Assembly (NCBI GenBank): GCA_905221605.1
Contig: CAJNDS010000424.1
Location: 872,978 to 936,977, forward strand
Source: Symbiodinium natans
Taxonomy: Eukaryota; Sar; Dinophyceae; Suessiales; Symbiodiniaceae
Direction: 5' to 3'
DNA: 64,000 nucleotides
Notes under the pieces: generated by a model
What the model was told of the DNA's origin: nothing
Database searches by the model: none
The model's input: only the letters and a program-made list of their open reading frames with translations
In this document: positions 20,079 through 30,385 of the stretch, piece by piece
How the letters are laid out: the number at the start of each line of letters is the position of its first letter
Position numbering within the stretch: the stretch's first letter is position 1
Program-made: the position numbers and the translations under genes

Positions 20079-21629
20079 ATGAGCTTTTCGGGCCCAACAT
20101 CCATGGCCCCGACCAGTGTCATTTTTCCCGCATCTCTTCCGACTGAGGAGGACATCGTGCTGTCGCGAGACAGTCTGAAGCGAGAGAGGCAAAAGGCTTA
20201 CGTGCTGATCATCGGCAGTGGTCTGGCATCGCCCTGGTGCTCCTTGTGGATCTTTGAGAACGGTGACGTTTTCTCCATGGAGCTGACCAACCGACTCATG
20301 GGATCCCGTTGGCACCGAAGTCGCTACAAGATGCGCTGGCTTCATTCTGCCGCCACAGTCGCCACCCAGAGTACCCCATGCGATTCCCCGCCGCTCTCGC
20401 TAAAAGAGGACACCGGCAGTTCTCACGTTGAAGACACCGTGTGGGAAACATCCCTGGAACTGCAGGGTCATGTATGCTACTGTGCTTTTCAATGCGGCCG
20501 CCCGTCAGACACAACGGATGACAGGCGAAGCATGGTTGCTGCAAGTGTTGAGCACATGTGGAGCGAGTGCGGCAGACAGCTTGAAACCGGACATGGGGCG
20601 ATAGAAGATTGCGTCCACAATTTTCTCGAGATGAGTGGCGACAGACACTACATCATGTCTCCCAGCTTAAAGTATCAAGGCGGCGCATTGGTATGTTCTC
20701 ATTGTATATGCATGCAGGACACCTCACCGCATGATCTCCGCGCACGTGCGAGAGCAGTACCGCTCAACGATGCCTGGTACGACTTGTTCTTGCACAACTC
20801 TCAACTCTTCATTGTACAACTTCTGTGTGGGCAGTACGATGCTGAATTCAATCAGCTGCCTCTAGCTGTTGGATCAATTGCCGCCGTCCCTGTCTTGCTA
20901 GCGCTGGAAGTCATTTTCGTTGCTGCCTTTCAGGCGCTTCTTTGCTGGCAGCGGGGCTTCGCGACGCTCGTTGGTCTATCGTGGGTTGCAGTAGAGATAC
21001 ACCACACGTGGAGGTATGCGTACTACAACGTACGTCCCACGAGCGGGGTCGTAATCGGCGGCATCTGTACCATGTGTGTGTGGGGTGCAGCCGCGATGAA
21101 AGCAGAAGCCAACTCTGCATACACCGACTCGTTGCTGACGTTGAGTCTCATTTGGGATTCGTGCATGGTCGCTGAGGCCTTGATTGTCAACATGGTCTAT
21201 CGCGATCACAGGTTGCAAGTGCTGAACCTCGCGTCGATCGTTCTGGGATATGCCAGTGTGGCTGTTTTGCAGTGGCTCAATGGATGGCCAGTACAAGACC
21301 TTATCAAAGGATCTGCAACAGTGCTCGGTGTTGTCTTCGGCTGGCTGGCAGCCGTTTTTCTCGCCCGACATTATCCACTGGAGTCCGGGGCTTTGCTTTG
21401 TGCTGCAACACTTGTCTACATGGCCTGGTGGAGCTTGTATCTTGCTTTGAGTACTGTCGCCACGATTATGCTTATCGTTGTGGGATACATCCTGTTTGGG
21501 CTCCTTGGGAAATACCAGGTTTGTGAGAGAGTCGCAGCTTCTGCTTGGGCCTGCATGTATCCATCAAAGATGGAGGACAATGATTTGAAGCTCTCACCAG
21601 TGGCACTTTATCGCCCAGTCTATCCTTAA
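20079..21629 (+). CDS. Multi-pass membrane protein of unknown function
   Basis: An intronless frame of about 516 residues from the first ATG at 20079; a second ATG at 20103 has a better context (ccATGgc). The frame is open further upstream without an ATG, so an upstream exon is possible (an acceptor-like TCACGCAG lies at 20001-20008). The N-terminal half is soluble-looking, with Cys-containing patches (GHVCYCAFQC, VCSHCIC). The C-terminal half has about eight hydrophobic segments, for example VPVLLALEVIFVAAFQALLC, GVVIGGICTMCVWGAAAM and TVATIMLIVVGYILFGLLG. I do not recognise the family. It may be a lineage-specific membrane protein. No catalytic motif is visible. Confidence 0.72.
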   Translation: MSFSGPTSMAPTSVIFPASLPTEEDIVLSRDSLKRERQKAYVLIIGSGLASPWCSLWIFENGDVFSMELTNRLMGSRWHRSRYKMRWLHSAATVATQSTPCDSPPLSLKEDTGSSHVEDTVWETSLELQGHVCYCAFQCGRPSDTTDDRRSMVAASVEHMWSECGRQLETGHGAIEDCVHNFLEMSGDRHYIMSPSLKYQGGALVCSHCICMQDTSPHDLRARARAVPLNDAWYDLFLHNSQLFIVQLLCGQYDAEFNQLPLAVGSIAAVPVLLALEVIFVAAFQALLCWQRGFATLVGLSWVAVEIHHTWRYAYYNVRPTSGVVIGGICTMCVWGAAAMKAEANSAYTDSLLTLSLIWDSCMVAEALIVNMVYRDHRLQVLNLASIVLGYASVAVLQWLNGWPVQDLIKGSATVLGVVFGWLAAVFLARHYPLESGALLCAATLVYMAWWSLYLALSTVATIMLIVVGYILFGLLGKYQVCERVAASAWACMYPSKMEDNDLKLSPVALYRPVYP

Positions 21630-22910
21630 AAGGGTTTTCGCGCCCTGCCTGGGTTCGGTACAATGGGATTGGCCCCTCAGCCTTTTCGGGGTTCCGGGAA
21701 CCTCTCGAACTTCTACAAACCGGAGTTGTCCAAATATCCTGAGCCCAAGCAAGTTCATCCACCCTACGCTATCACTCTCAGTATCTGGTGGTTTTGGGTT
21801 TCAGTGCTCAACCACCTAAGCTGTCGGCCTCTGAAGGCCATGAGGCCCAAATACTACAAGCCGCCAGCCCGTCGTGGTTGCACAGGTCACCGGCCTCTGC
21901 TCTTGAGGTTAAGGGTTTAGGGTTTAGGGTTTAGGGTTTAGGGTTTAGGGTTACACGCCTCTATGCCTGGGCTGGGTTTCAGCAGCATCCTTTTCAGGCA
22001 GACACTGTGGGTGGCAACGTAGCAGCCTCCGCCTGCGCACAGGCGCTGCTGCTTGCTTCGTAGGCTTTGGGTTCTTGCGGCTTAAAGTCCATAAAGCCCC
22101 ATCCGTTATACAAAACTCTATATATATATATGTATATATATATATTGTCTATATATATATATATTCCGCCCATATTGGGCATGCCCGGAGATGGGCGACT
22201 CCCTTATGTATCCCCAAGCACTAGAATCATTCGTGGTCTCCATCCCACCCAAGTCCAGAAAATGGCCCCCGAACCCGAAAGTATAGGGTCTAGGATTTAG
22301 GGTTTAGGGTTTATGGGTACCCCCAAGCCCTAAACCCCCTAAACTTCTGAAACCCTAAACCCCTAAACCCAACTCATTGTAACGCCCAGTCAGAAGCCTG
22401 CCTACGCCTTATGAGATTGTGATTTATGGTTTGGGTTCGGGGTTGAGAGTTTAGGCTTTAGCATAGAGTTTCTGCTTGGTTGTCGCTACTAGACAGCAAC
22501 AGTGCCAGGAGCATCAGTGGCAGCGTGCCGCTACTGCCCTCGACTGCGCCCGAGCGTGGGGTTTGCTGCCTGTGCCTGGGCCCAGAACCTCAGAATACTA
22601 AACCCTAAGCCCTAGAGGGGTGTAGAGGGCGGCACGTTTGGACCGGTCTTTGAGTGCATTCTAGCAAGGGATGGAGGGGATGGACTTAGTTTTCAGGCTT
22701 CTTCTTTTTATTGTTCAGGGTTTAGGGTTCAGGGTTCAGGGTTTCAGGTTCAGAGGGGAGAGGCAAGGACGGCCAAGCGTCGGAAACCACAAACACATCC
22801 AAGCATCCGCTGGGAGTTGATCCCTATCGCTCCAGCTGCGCTGGGGAGGCTCTAGAAAGTGCAAACCCCCAATTCGGGGATCCGGATTCTAGATTTTTCC
22901 CAAGGGGTTT
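21630..22910. other. Intergenic stretch with array and AT tract
   Basis: TTTAGGG array at 21908-21952, TATATA tract at 22121-22164, loose telomere-like units at 22283-22375 and 22718-22755. A possible exon fragment near 22497-22568 has a QWQRAATAL motif of PPR type. No complete gene. Confidence 0.4.
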
Positions 22911-23011
22911 GGGAGTTTACGACAATAAGGGACCCCTAATTTGGACCCCATGTAGTAGGATCCCCTTCTAAACAGGACCCCGATAAGGCACCCCTAGTAT
23001 CGTAAACCCCC
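22911..23011 (+). mobile_element. MITE-like element, family A
   Basis: Left end GGGAGTTTACGACAATAAGG, right end TAGTATCGTAAACCCCC: imperfect terminal inverted repeats. The internal block GTAGTAGGATCCCCTT is shared with five other copies in the window. GTTTGGG occurs just inside the left boundary and just outside the right, a possible target duplication. Confidence 0.7.
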
Positions 23012-23040
23012 GTTTGGGTCGATCCTACTTCCCGGCGAAG

Positions 23041-23122
23041 GAACCCTAAACCCTAAACCCTAACCCTAAACCCTAAACCCTAACCCTAAACCCTAAACCC
23101 TAACCCTAAACACTAAACCCCC
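23041..23122 (-). repeat. Telomere-like array with regular hexamer interruptions
   Basis: Pattern is CCCTAAACCCTAAACCCTAA repeated about three times: a higher-order 20-bp unit of two heptamers plus one hexamer. This unit-of-units points to segmental tandem duplication. A further CCCTAAA run lies at 23230-23340. Confidence 0.9.
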
Positions 23123-23707
23123 AAGGACTCGATGACGCTGCATGCCACCATCCAGTGCTTCGGTTGGGGCCTGCGCTGGGAAACGTCGCTTCGACGGCCC
23201 CCTGGGCTGAGACCACTCCCTGATTCCCTAAAGTCCCCTAAACCCTAAACAACCCCAAACCCTAAACCCTAAACCCTAAACCCTAAACAACCCTACTAAA
23301 CCCTAAGCCCTAAACCCTGAACCCTAAACCCCACAGTACCTAAACCCCATAAAACTCTGAGCTTGTGTCCGGAGGATGGCGGAGAGTGAGGTCGACGATG
23401 GGGCCGCAGTGTACATAGGACCCCATTTTTCAGGAGCTGAAGAATCTAAGAAGTTTTCCGGCTTTTAGGAAGTTGGGTTTGTTGGCCTTCCTGTGGGCGC
23501 TGCAACTGCTGAGCCTTGCTGTCACATAAGCAGGACTTCGGCCCACATTGTCATCACACTTGTCAGCGCCACCGCTCCAGAGGGTTCAGGCTTGTTATTG
23601 AGGCTCTCTTCAGAATTAGAGTATTGGGGCTATGATGCATATGGGATACATGTATGCGAAGACGCAGCTGGCCATACATGAGGCAGCAAAGCTCTTGCCT
23701 GTCACCA

Positions 23708-23724
23708 AGCCAAGATTGGCTCAA
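23708..23724 (+). other. Possible degraded spliced-leader relic before BTB gene
   Basis: Reads AGCCAAGATTGGCTCAA. It shares AGCCA and TTGGCTCAA with the dinoflagellate leader but differs between them. It lies 47 bp before the BTB start codon. Weak on its own; chance cannot be excluded. Confidence 0.25.
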
Positions 23725-23770
23725 ATAATCAGGGCATTGTCAGATATAGGTTCGACTGTTGCGAGGCATC

Positions 23771-24232
23771 ATGTCGCCCACCCTTCCGCCGGAGGTTGAT
23801 GCTGATGAGGGGATGACCGCATCCACCGCAGTCCAGGATGTGCTCTTGGACTTCGGAGAGGATTCGATGTGGGTTTGCTCTGCGTTGCTTCGCTTGACCT
23901 CCCCCGTCTTCCACCGCATGCTCGAGAGCGGCATGGCAGAGACACAGCAAAGAATCATCAAGGTGGACATGGTGAACAAAGCCCACTTTGAACTGTTCTA
24001 TGGCTTGCTCGGGCCTTTGTCATGGAGTCCCGAGAAGGTGACGGAGGCCAACGTCGATGCGCTTCTGGTAGTCAGCGACTACTACCAGGTGAGGATCATC
24101 AAGCAGACTTGCGAGGATCTGCTGCTCCGTCTCCCTGCTACCGCCAGGCGCCTCCTCCAAGCCAACCAGCACGGCCTGCAGCGTCAACTGAGAAGGTGCG
24201 TCGACTCGTTGGCTCTGACGAGCACGAAGGAG
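23771..24232 (+). CDS. BTB/POZ domain protein, exon 1
   Basis: The frame opens at ATG 23771. Residues 22-120 fit a BTB/POZ domain: DVLLDFGED, then CSALLRLTSPVFHRMLESGM, IIKVDMV, FELFYGLLG, and VDALLVVSDYYQV. BTB domains mediate dimerisation and commonly recruit targets to cullin-3 ligases (known for the family). The continuous frame runs to a stop at 24292, but its last residues are low in coding character. A phase-0 GA donor after GAG at 24232, or a GT donor at 24241, would join it to the exon at 24664. An intron-free truncated version is the alternative. Confidence 0.68.
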
Positions 24233-24663
24233 GATTCCTGGTTGGCTTCAATATTTTTTCATTCAGCGAATTTATACCGCTGTGCCAGCTAGAGAATAGT
24301 ATCGATATGTTCAATAAGAAGCATATCACAGATATATAGCAATAACAAGAATCACTGAAAACAATTAGTAGAAACGAGAGTTAGAATAGCAGTAGCAGTC
24401 GTAAGGATAGCAAGAAGAATCATCATAACAATAACCAAACTATATATAACCAGACAAAAGACAGTAATATCATCAACAAGAAGAATCGTCATCTCAATCA
24501 TTTTAATACCCATCAAAAACACCATGCTAAAAACCATCACAAGAACAATCATCATAATCATCGTTTTGATAGCACTACTGCGAACAACCCTAAGCTCTAA
24601 ACCCTAAACCCCAAACCCTAAACCCTAAATCCTAAACCCTAAACTCTAAGAAAAGGGTTCCAG

Positions 24664-24768
24664 GGAGCAGCGGAGGATCTCGAAGAGCTCCGATCATGCG
24701 CGCCAGACCTCCTCCTGGAGGTGGCTTTGAAGAAGCAAGATCTCTTGAAGCCGGGTACGCAACAGGGG
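24664..24768 (+). CDS. BTB protein, exon 2 (probable)
   Basis: Follows the acceptor TTCCAG|GG and reads GAAEDLEELRSCAPDLLLEV, then ALKKQDLLKPGTQQG, 35 codons. The L..CAPDLLLEVAL..Q pattern is the helix commonly seen after BTB/BACK-like regions. It ends CAGGGG|GTTTAGGG, so the donor is the first telomere-like unit of the following array. Phase 0 at both ends suits exons 1 and 3. GTACGC at 24755 is an alternative donor but breaks the frame. Confidence 0.5.
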
Positions 24769-24970
24769 GTTTAGGGTTTAGGATTTAGATTTTAGGGTTC
24801 AGGGCAGGGTTTAGGATCTACGAAACCTAGCTCGGACCCCGAGTTTTTGTTTTATGCCCATCTGTTTGTTGGAGGTTTAGGTAGGACCTTCGGATGTTTT
24901 CCCCTTGGGGTCTAGGGGGGGGTCGTATTCAGGAGGTAGGAAGCTGTCAAATTTGTCGGTTAAGGTTTAG
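24769..24970 (+). other. Candidate intron with telomere-like ends
   Basis: Begins GTTTAGGGTTTAGG and ends AAGGTTTAG, so both splice signals lie inside heptamer units (GT in gGTTTAG, AG in ttTAG). 202 bp. Removing it keeps the BTB frame open. Confidence 0.4.
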
Positions 24971-25213
24971 GTCGAGAATTACAGTTTGGAGCTGTGTTAC
25001 TTGTACTTGTCTTCGGGGCTTCAAGAGGACCATACTGCAGTCAGGAACTTGTGCAGAGGCCTGACGTGTCAACCGAGGAACCCCCTCATGGAGTTGAAGA
25101 GTCACGTCGCCACGTACAAAAAGGTGCTGGTTAATTCCCCCCAGACGAATATCTCTGCGGAGGAGAAGAGCATCTTCACGACAATCCGGGCAGTGTTGAA
25201 TATTTTCCAGTGA
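24971..25213 (+). CDS. BTB protein, terminal exon (probable)
   Basis: Reads VENYSLELCYLYLSSGLQED, continues through NPLMELKSHVATYKKVLV, and ends FTTIRAVLNIFQ followed by TGA: 80 codons and a stop. Composition and length look genuinely coding. I do not recognise a domain. An alternative acceptor (TTACAG at 24979-24984) gives a different phase. An array of CCCTAAA units (25239-25336) begins 26 bp after the stop. Confidence 0.5.
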   Translation, partial: VENYSLELCYLYLSSGLQEDHTAVRNLCRGLTCQPRNPLMELKSHVATYKKVLVNSPQTNISAEEKSIFTTIRAVLNIFQ

Positions 25214-25238
25214 CCTCCAATGTGCGTCAGGAAGTGCC

Positions 25239-25336
25239 TAAACCCTAAGCCCTAAGCCCTAAGCCCTAAACCCTAAACCCTAAACCCTAAACCCTAAACC
25301 CTAAACCCTAAACCCCCACCCCTAAACCCTAAACCC
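25239..25336 (-). repeat. Telomere-like array (CCCTAAA)n
   Basis: About 14 units; the first three are CCCTAAG variants. Confidence 0.95.
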
Positions 25337-25940
25337 TAAGCACTAAGCCGTAGCTCGCAGAATAGCTCGCCAGCTGCCAAAGGAGAATCTCCTCTTTGTA
25401 AGATCTCCGGCGCAAGCTTTCGGGCCTTACACGTCCCGAGCCTTGGGAGGATCTGGAAAAGTAGAGCCCCCTTCACTGGTTCAGGGTTTAGGGTTTTGGG
25501 TTCAGAGTTTAGGGTTCCTAAGGAAACCACCCAGGGTTCAGGGAGGGTTCAGTGTTTTTGTTTAGGGCTGTTCTTTTTTGCGAAATCGGCGGCTCTACTC
25601 GCGAAATCCTCCTAGGGACTTGGGCACCGAGAACGACACGACTTTCGAAGGTGGACGTTGGACTCCAGCGTGCAAGCTTCAGGAAAACACTTCTGTGCTC
25701 CTAGGAGGGGTCTTCAGAACTCGTCTAAGGGTAGTTGCATGGGCCCTTAATATGGTCCCTTACCGGTTCTGAAGCATGGTTCTTGGGTTGTATACGGTCT
25801 ATAAGAGGTATATAAGGGGTCCCCTTTTAAAGGCCCATACTACGGGACCATGTAACAACCCTAAGAATTCGGTACCGCGTGCTAGCTGCTAGTCCTTTCA
25901 GGTGACTGAAAGGTAGCTACTTTCGCCCCCAAATCATCAG

Positions 25941-26098
25941 GTACCCTGTATACTCCTTTGCAAGGGGTATAAGGTACCTATCACTCCCTAACTACTAACT
26001 GTATACTTTCTTTGCAAGGGGTATAAGGTACTTATCACTCCCTAACTACTAACTGTATACTTTCTTTGCAAGGGGTATAAGGTACCTAAAACTCCTTA
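25941..26098 (+). repeat. Three-copy tandem repeat, 53-54 bp
   Basis: Unit TGTATACTTTCTTTGCAAGG, then GGTATAAGGTAC and TATCACTCCCTAACTACTAAC. Starts at 25947, 26000 and 26054. Each unit has GTATAC and GTATAAGGTAC, which can pair locally. No coding frame. The preceding 25337-25940 holds only loose repeats and no supportable gene. Confidence 0.85.
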
Positions 26099-26211
26099 AT
26101 TCCCGATGAGCCAGGAAGAAGGGCCAGGTTCATATGCGCAAGGCCGTGAGCCTTGAAACCTTGAGCGCAGAAACTTCCGGGAGTCGTGGAAGCAAACCAT
26201 GGACCCAAAAG

Positions 26212-26296
26212 GTTTAGGGCTTAGGGTCTAGGGTTTAGGGTTTAGGGTTTAGGGTTTAGGGTTTAGGGTTTAGGGTTTAGGGTTTAGGGTTTAGGG
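26212..26296 (+). repeat. Telomere-like array (TTTAGGG)n
   Basis: About 11 units, nearly perfect after the first two. Confidence 0.95.
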
Positions 26297-26437
26297 CGGG
26301 TGCTTCGAAGGTCAAGCTCGACTCTTGAAGGCTCTCTGTCCCGGAAGCCTCGGGCAAGCTTTCACCGAAAGCCCTCGTTCCTGCAACATGGGGATTTCCG
26401 ACATGGGGAGGACCCCTTATATACACCAATATATATA

Positions 26438-26470
<33 letters not shown>

Positions 26471-26540
26471 TTATATACATATATAATCCTTTAAAGGAAC
26501 CCCCAAAAAGGGTAACCCTATTTTGGAAACCCCCATAAGG

Positions 26541-26630
26541 GGGTCGGAAGAATTACTAGTGGTATTCCCTTATGGTCCCTTTATAAATATCCTATAATGA
26601 CCCTCCAAAACCCTGTTCTAATTATTAAGG
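26541..26630 (+). mobile_element. Dispersed element, family F, without inserted array
   Basis: GGGTCGGAAGAATTACTAGT, GGTATTCCCTTATGGTCCCT and CTAATTATTAAGGC recur in the same order at 34569-34742. Related copies are at 40292-40361 and 63952-64000. Non-coding, about 90 bp. This copy has AAAACCCTGTTCTAATT where the 34569 copy has a long CCCTAAA array. Confidence 0.6.
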
Positions 26631-27246
26631 CCCTTATAGTACGTGAGCCTGAGCGAGAGAAGCAAGCCCTGCAACCACCCAAAGCCTGTGCACCCTGGGC
26701 CTTTTAACTAAACGCCCGCACCCTGAAACCTTAAGATCCCCCTTTTCATCCCCATGGCTAGCAGTTTCAAAGCTTGGGTAGACCTTCGGGATATGTTCCC
26801 TTTGTGAGACCTGGGTTTAAGCCCTCAAGTTTCTAGGCTGGCCTTGCGAAAGAGCCAGTGGTGAGGTTCACCCAAACCTGAAACTCTCAACTCATAACCC
26901 CCCATAAACTTCACAAGCCCCAGAAGCCCTGCAAACCCTATAAGCCCTTCGAAAGCTTAACCTCCCCATGACAAGGCAATATCAAATCAGACCTCTATAA
27001 ACCATAAATCCTATAGACCTTATCAAGCCTCTAAACCCCACAAGCCCCACAAACAGCCATACGCCCCACAAGCACCGTAAGCCCCATACTGAAGGAGCTC
27101 CATAAGCCCCATAAGCCATAAACAGCTATAAGCCCCATAAACTTGCACCCTAAAACCCTAAACCCTAAAACCCTAAACCCTTGAACCCGAAACCCTAAAA
27201 CCCTGAAAGCCGAAACCCCCAAACCCCAAAACCCTAATCAAAGCAG
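26631..27246. other. Unique sequence and decayed CCCTAAA units
   Basis: No reliable frame. From 27000 to 27240 the sequence is rich in ATAAGCCCC and CCCTAAAA units. Confidence 0.4.
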
Positions 27247-27337
27247 GATCCGCGGCAACAACGGCCTGCGAGCTGGGCTTAGCCTGGCCACAGGCAGTGG
27301 CTCTGCTGAAGGCGGGGCTTGAAGCATTTCAAAACGG
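27247..27337 (+). CDS. Exon-like island, PPR-like
   Basis: Preceded by CCCTAATC and acceptor-like AAGCAG|GA. The frame reads SAATTACELGLAWPQAVALL, then KAGLEAFQN. This is a good PPR core (AA..AC..g..W..AvaLL). A GC-type donor is possible near 27337, and G-rich TTATGGGG units follow. Confidence 0.45.
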
Positions 27338-27825
27338 GCTAATGGGGCTTATGGGTCAGGGTTGTATACCGGGTTTATGGGGCTTATGGGGCTTGTGGGT
27401 TAGGGTTGTAGGGCTTCTGGGGCTTATGGGGCTTATGGGTCAGGGTTGTAGGGCTTATGTGGTTGATGGGGTTTCTGGCGTTTCTGGGGTCTAGAGTTCT
27501 GATGGGGCTCAGCATTGCGTGGGGGAAAGGGCCGGCTACGCAGGCACGGCCTGAGATCTGCCTTCTGCCTCACCGCCTGTGCTCCATGCCCCCTTCCCTC
27601 TTCCCCCCACCCCCCCCCCGCCCTGGCTCCCCACCCCTCCACCCCCCCCCCCCCCCCAAACACCAGTGCTCACAGCATTTGCATGCTGGAAGACGACGTC
27701 TGCTTTCCACTCCTTTCTGACAGAGCCTACCTGATCTTCCTGCGCCAGGGCGACGACCATCTTTCAGCTGTGAGGTCAACCCTCCGTGTGACGCGTTTGC
27801 GGCTCCCCTCTGCCTGTGTTTTCGT

Positions 27826-27978
27826 AGGCCCTAAACCCCTAAACCCCTAAACCCCTAAACCCCTAAACCCCTAAACCCCTAAACCCCTAAACCCCTAAAC
27901 CCCTAAACCCCTAAACCCCTAAACCCCTAAACCCCTAAACCCCTAAACCCCTAAACCCCTAAACCCCTAAACCCTAAA
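27826..27978 (-). repeat. Variant array (CCCCTAAA)n
   Basis: About 18 almost identical octamers. A pure octamer array is not the telomerase product implied by the heptamers and suggests local expansion. Confidence 0.95.
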
Positions 27979-28218
27979 CCGCCAAGTTCTCCAGACAGCA
28001 TGCTGCGCATCTGAGAGAACCAGGACGGGCTCTTATACCCTATAGAACCCCCTAAACAGGCCCTTCATAGGGTTGATTATGGGATTATAGGGCCTAATCG
28101 CCCATCCTGGAAGGTGCCTGCCTTGCATAGCAACCCGCAACCTAGCCACAGCGGAGGACGAGCCAAGCGTGCTTGGGCCTGTGGCCTTCGTAGCCGTAGG
28201 AAACACAACATGCGGACC

Positions 28219-28353
28219 TGAAACCCTAAACCCTAAACCCTAAACCCTAAACCCTAAACCCTAAACCCTAAACCCTAAACCCTAAACCCTAAACCCTAAA
28301 CCCTAAACCCTAAACCCCAAACCCCAAACCCTAAACCCTAAACCCTAAACCCT
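28219..28353 (-). repeat. Telomere-like array (CCCTAAA)n
   Basis: About 19 units, with two CCCCAAA variants near the end. Confidence 0.95.
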
Positions 28354-28637
28354 TACCCCACCCAATGCCCACAGACGGAGCATGGGGTCGGGCGAGACGC
28401 ATGCGCCTTGAGGGCTGCGCGCAATTTCTGATCACGACACTGAAGCCCCAAACCCTTTCCCCTTAAACCCTGGAGGCCCCAAACCCTAAACCCTAAACCC
28501 TCAACCCCAAATCCCAAATCCTAAACCCTCATCCCAAAAGCCTCCCTTCTCCCCCAAACCCCACAATCCTACACCCAAAACCCTGAACCCGGAAGCCCCC
28601 TTCTCGTGCCTTGGTCCTTGCGTGCTTGCATGCGCAG

Positions 28638-28701
28638 GCGCAGATGCTGCCGAGCGCCAGCGCTTTTTGCAGCGCTGCGGCGGCCTGCGCCGGCCGAGCA
28701 G
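28638..28701 (+). CDS. Exon-like island, possibly PPR-like
   Basis: After acceptor-like ATGCGCAG the frame reads AQMLPSASAFCSAAAACAGR, resembling a PPR helix (P....F..AA..ACAGR). A second frame is also open, so the call is weak. G|GTTTCATCC could be the donor. Confidence 0.28.
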
Positions 28702-29067
28702 GGTTTCATCCGAGGGTTCTATATGGGGCTCCGAGGGGTTATAGGGCTTATAGGGTTCATAGAGGGGTTTTGGGGGCTTGGGGTTCGGAGTTCAGGGTTT
28801 TAGGGTTTGTGCTGAGGGTGTGGGATGTTTTTGCTGAGTCTTTGCTGAGGTTTGGGGTGGTGTTTCCGCCGTCTCCGCGGCCTGGCTAGTTGGAGTTTAC
28901 AGGGGAGCTTGTCATCGTATAACCGAGCCCAATGCAGACTTTAAATTTGCCCACAGCCACAAACCCTAAACACATAGCGAGGCTCTTGAATCTCCCGTTG
29001 TGATCAGCATGACTCACTTGTTTATGCACTTGTCTAAGTTGCTGGCTTTTCAGTTACTGAGAACTTG

Positions 29068-29098
<31 letters not shown>

Positions 29099-29366
29099 GT
29101 CAATATGTATATACATACATATATATATGTGAATATACATATACATATATGTATATGTATATGTATATATATATATATGTATATGTATAGGTATATGTAT
29201 ATGTATATTCATGTAGACATACATACCCGTACGTTCTATTAAACTGAACTTGTGTACGATATTCTGTTATCTTCGGTTATGCCCGGAGGCATGGCTGCTT
29301 GGAGCTCTGCCCTAGCAGTGGCGTTGATGCTCCGACGCGAGGGCTTGCAGCAGGCGCTGCGAATAG

Positions 29367-29470
29367 GGTTTAGGGTTTAGGGGGTTTAGGGGGTTTAGGG
29401 GGTTTAGGGGGTTTAGGGGGTTTAGGGGGTTTAGGGGGTTTAGGGGGTTTAGGGGGTTTAGGGTTTAGGG
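29367..29470 (+). repeat. Variant array (TTTAGGGGG)n
   Basis: About ten copies of the nonamer TTTAGGGGG, bounded by normal heptamers. Confidence 0.95.
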
Positions 29471-29625
29471 GAACAAGGAAATCCACTTAGGGCTTGTCAC
29501 CGGGGCACGGTGTCGGAGTAAAGTCCCACAAGCCTCCCGGGAATGAGTTCATGTGCTGAGTACGGCAGGGTTAGCCTTTATCCTTGTCCGGCCTTGAAAA
29601 CCGACAGCTTAACCTTCCCTAAACC

Positions 29626-29706
29626 CTCAACCCTATACCCTAAAACCGTAAACCCGAAACCCTAAACCCTAAACCCTAAACCCTAAACCCTAAACCCTAA
29701 ACCCTA
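29626..29706 (-). repeat. Telomere-like array (CCCTAAA)n
   Basis: Array ending directly at the next exon-like island. Confidence 0.93.
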
Positions 29707-29713
29707 GACTCAG

Positions 29714-29805
29714 CCAGCCGAGTGAAGGATGCTGCCTTTTTTGCCGCCATTGTGCTGTCAGCCTCCCGGGCGCGGCGATGGAAGCAGGCTATTACCAAGT
29801 CTAGG
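29714..29805 (+). CDS. Exon-like island, PPR-like
   Basis: CCCTAAA array, then acceptor ACTCAG|CC, then the frame SRVKDAAFFAAIVLSASRAR, RWKQAITKSR, then AGG|GTTTAGGG at the right-hand array. DAAFFAAI..SA.RARRWKQAI is a strong PPR-like core. Both junctions sit at array edges; length 92 bp. Confidence 0.47.
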
Positions 29806-30385
29806 GTTTAGGGTTTAGGGTTTAGGGTTTAGGGTTTAGGGTTTCGGGTTTAGGGTTTTAGGGTTTAGGGTTTAGGGTAGCCGAAAGAAGCAGGCACCCC
29901 CCTCTTCTGAGCACAAATAGGGCGGTGTTGAGCCCCTCAGGGTCTGCTTAGAAGGCGGCGTGGAGGGGGCAGCGGGGTTAACCAGGTAGCCAAAGCCCTA
30001 GCGCCTGGATGGGCGGTTTAGGGTTTAGGGTTCAGGGTTCAGGGTTCAGGGTTCAGGGTTTATAGTTTAGGGTTTAGGGTTTAGGGTTTAGGAGGGGGGG
30101 GGGGCGAGGCGGGGCTAGGCCGTTGGGGGTCAAGGGTTGAGGGTTAAATTCGGGTGGCTTAGGGTTTTGTTTCGTTTTTCATCTCACGGCAAGATCCCGA
30201 AACATCCCCACGGGGTGCAGGGTTTAGGGTTTAGGACTCTAGGAATTCAGGATCTGTTTGACATGCATGGGTCTGCTATGGGACCTATTTGGGTTCAGGG
30301 TTTAGGGTTTAGGGCTTAGGACTTCTCCTGGGCTTAGGGCTTAGGGCTTTGGGTTTAGGGTTTAGGGTTTAGGGTTTAGGGATTC
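29806..30385 (+). repeat. Three TTTAGGG arrays
   Basis: Arrays at 29806-29879, 30014-30096 (partly TTCAGGG) and 30215-30385 (interrupted). Between them is unique sequence with no supported gene. Confidence 0.9.
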
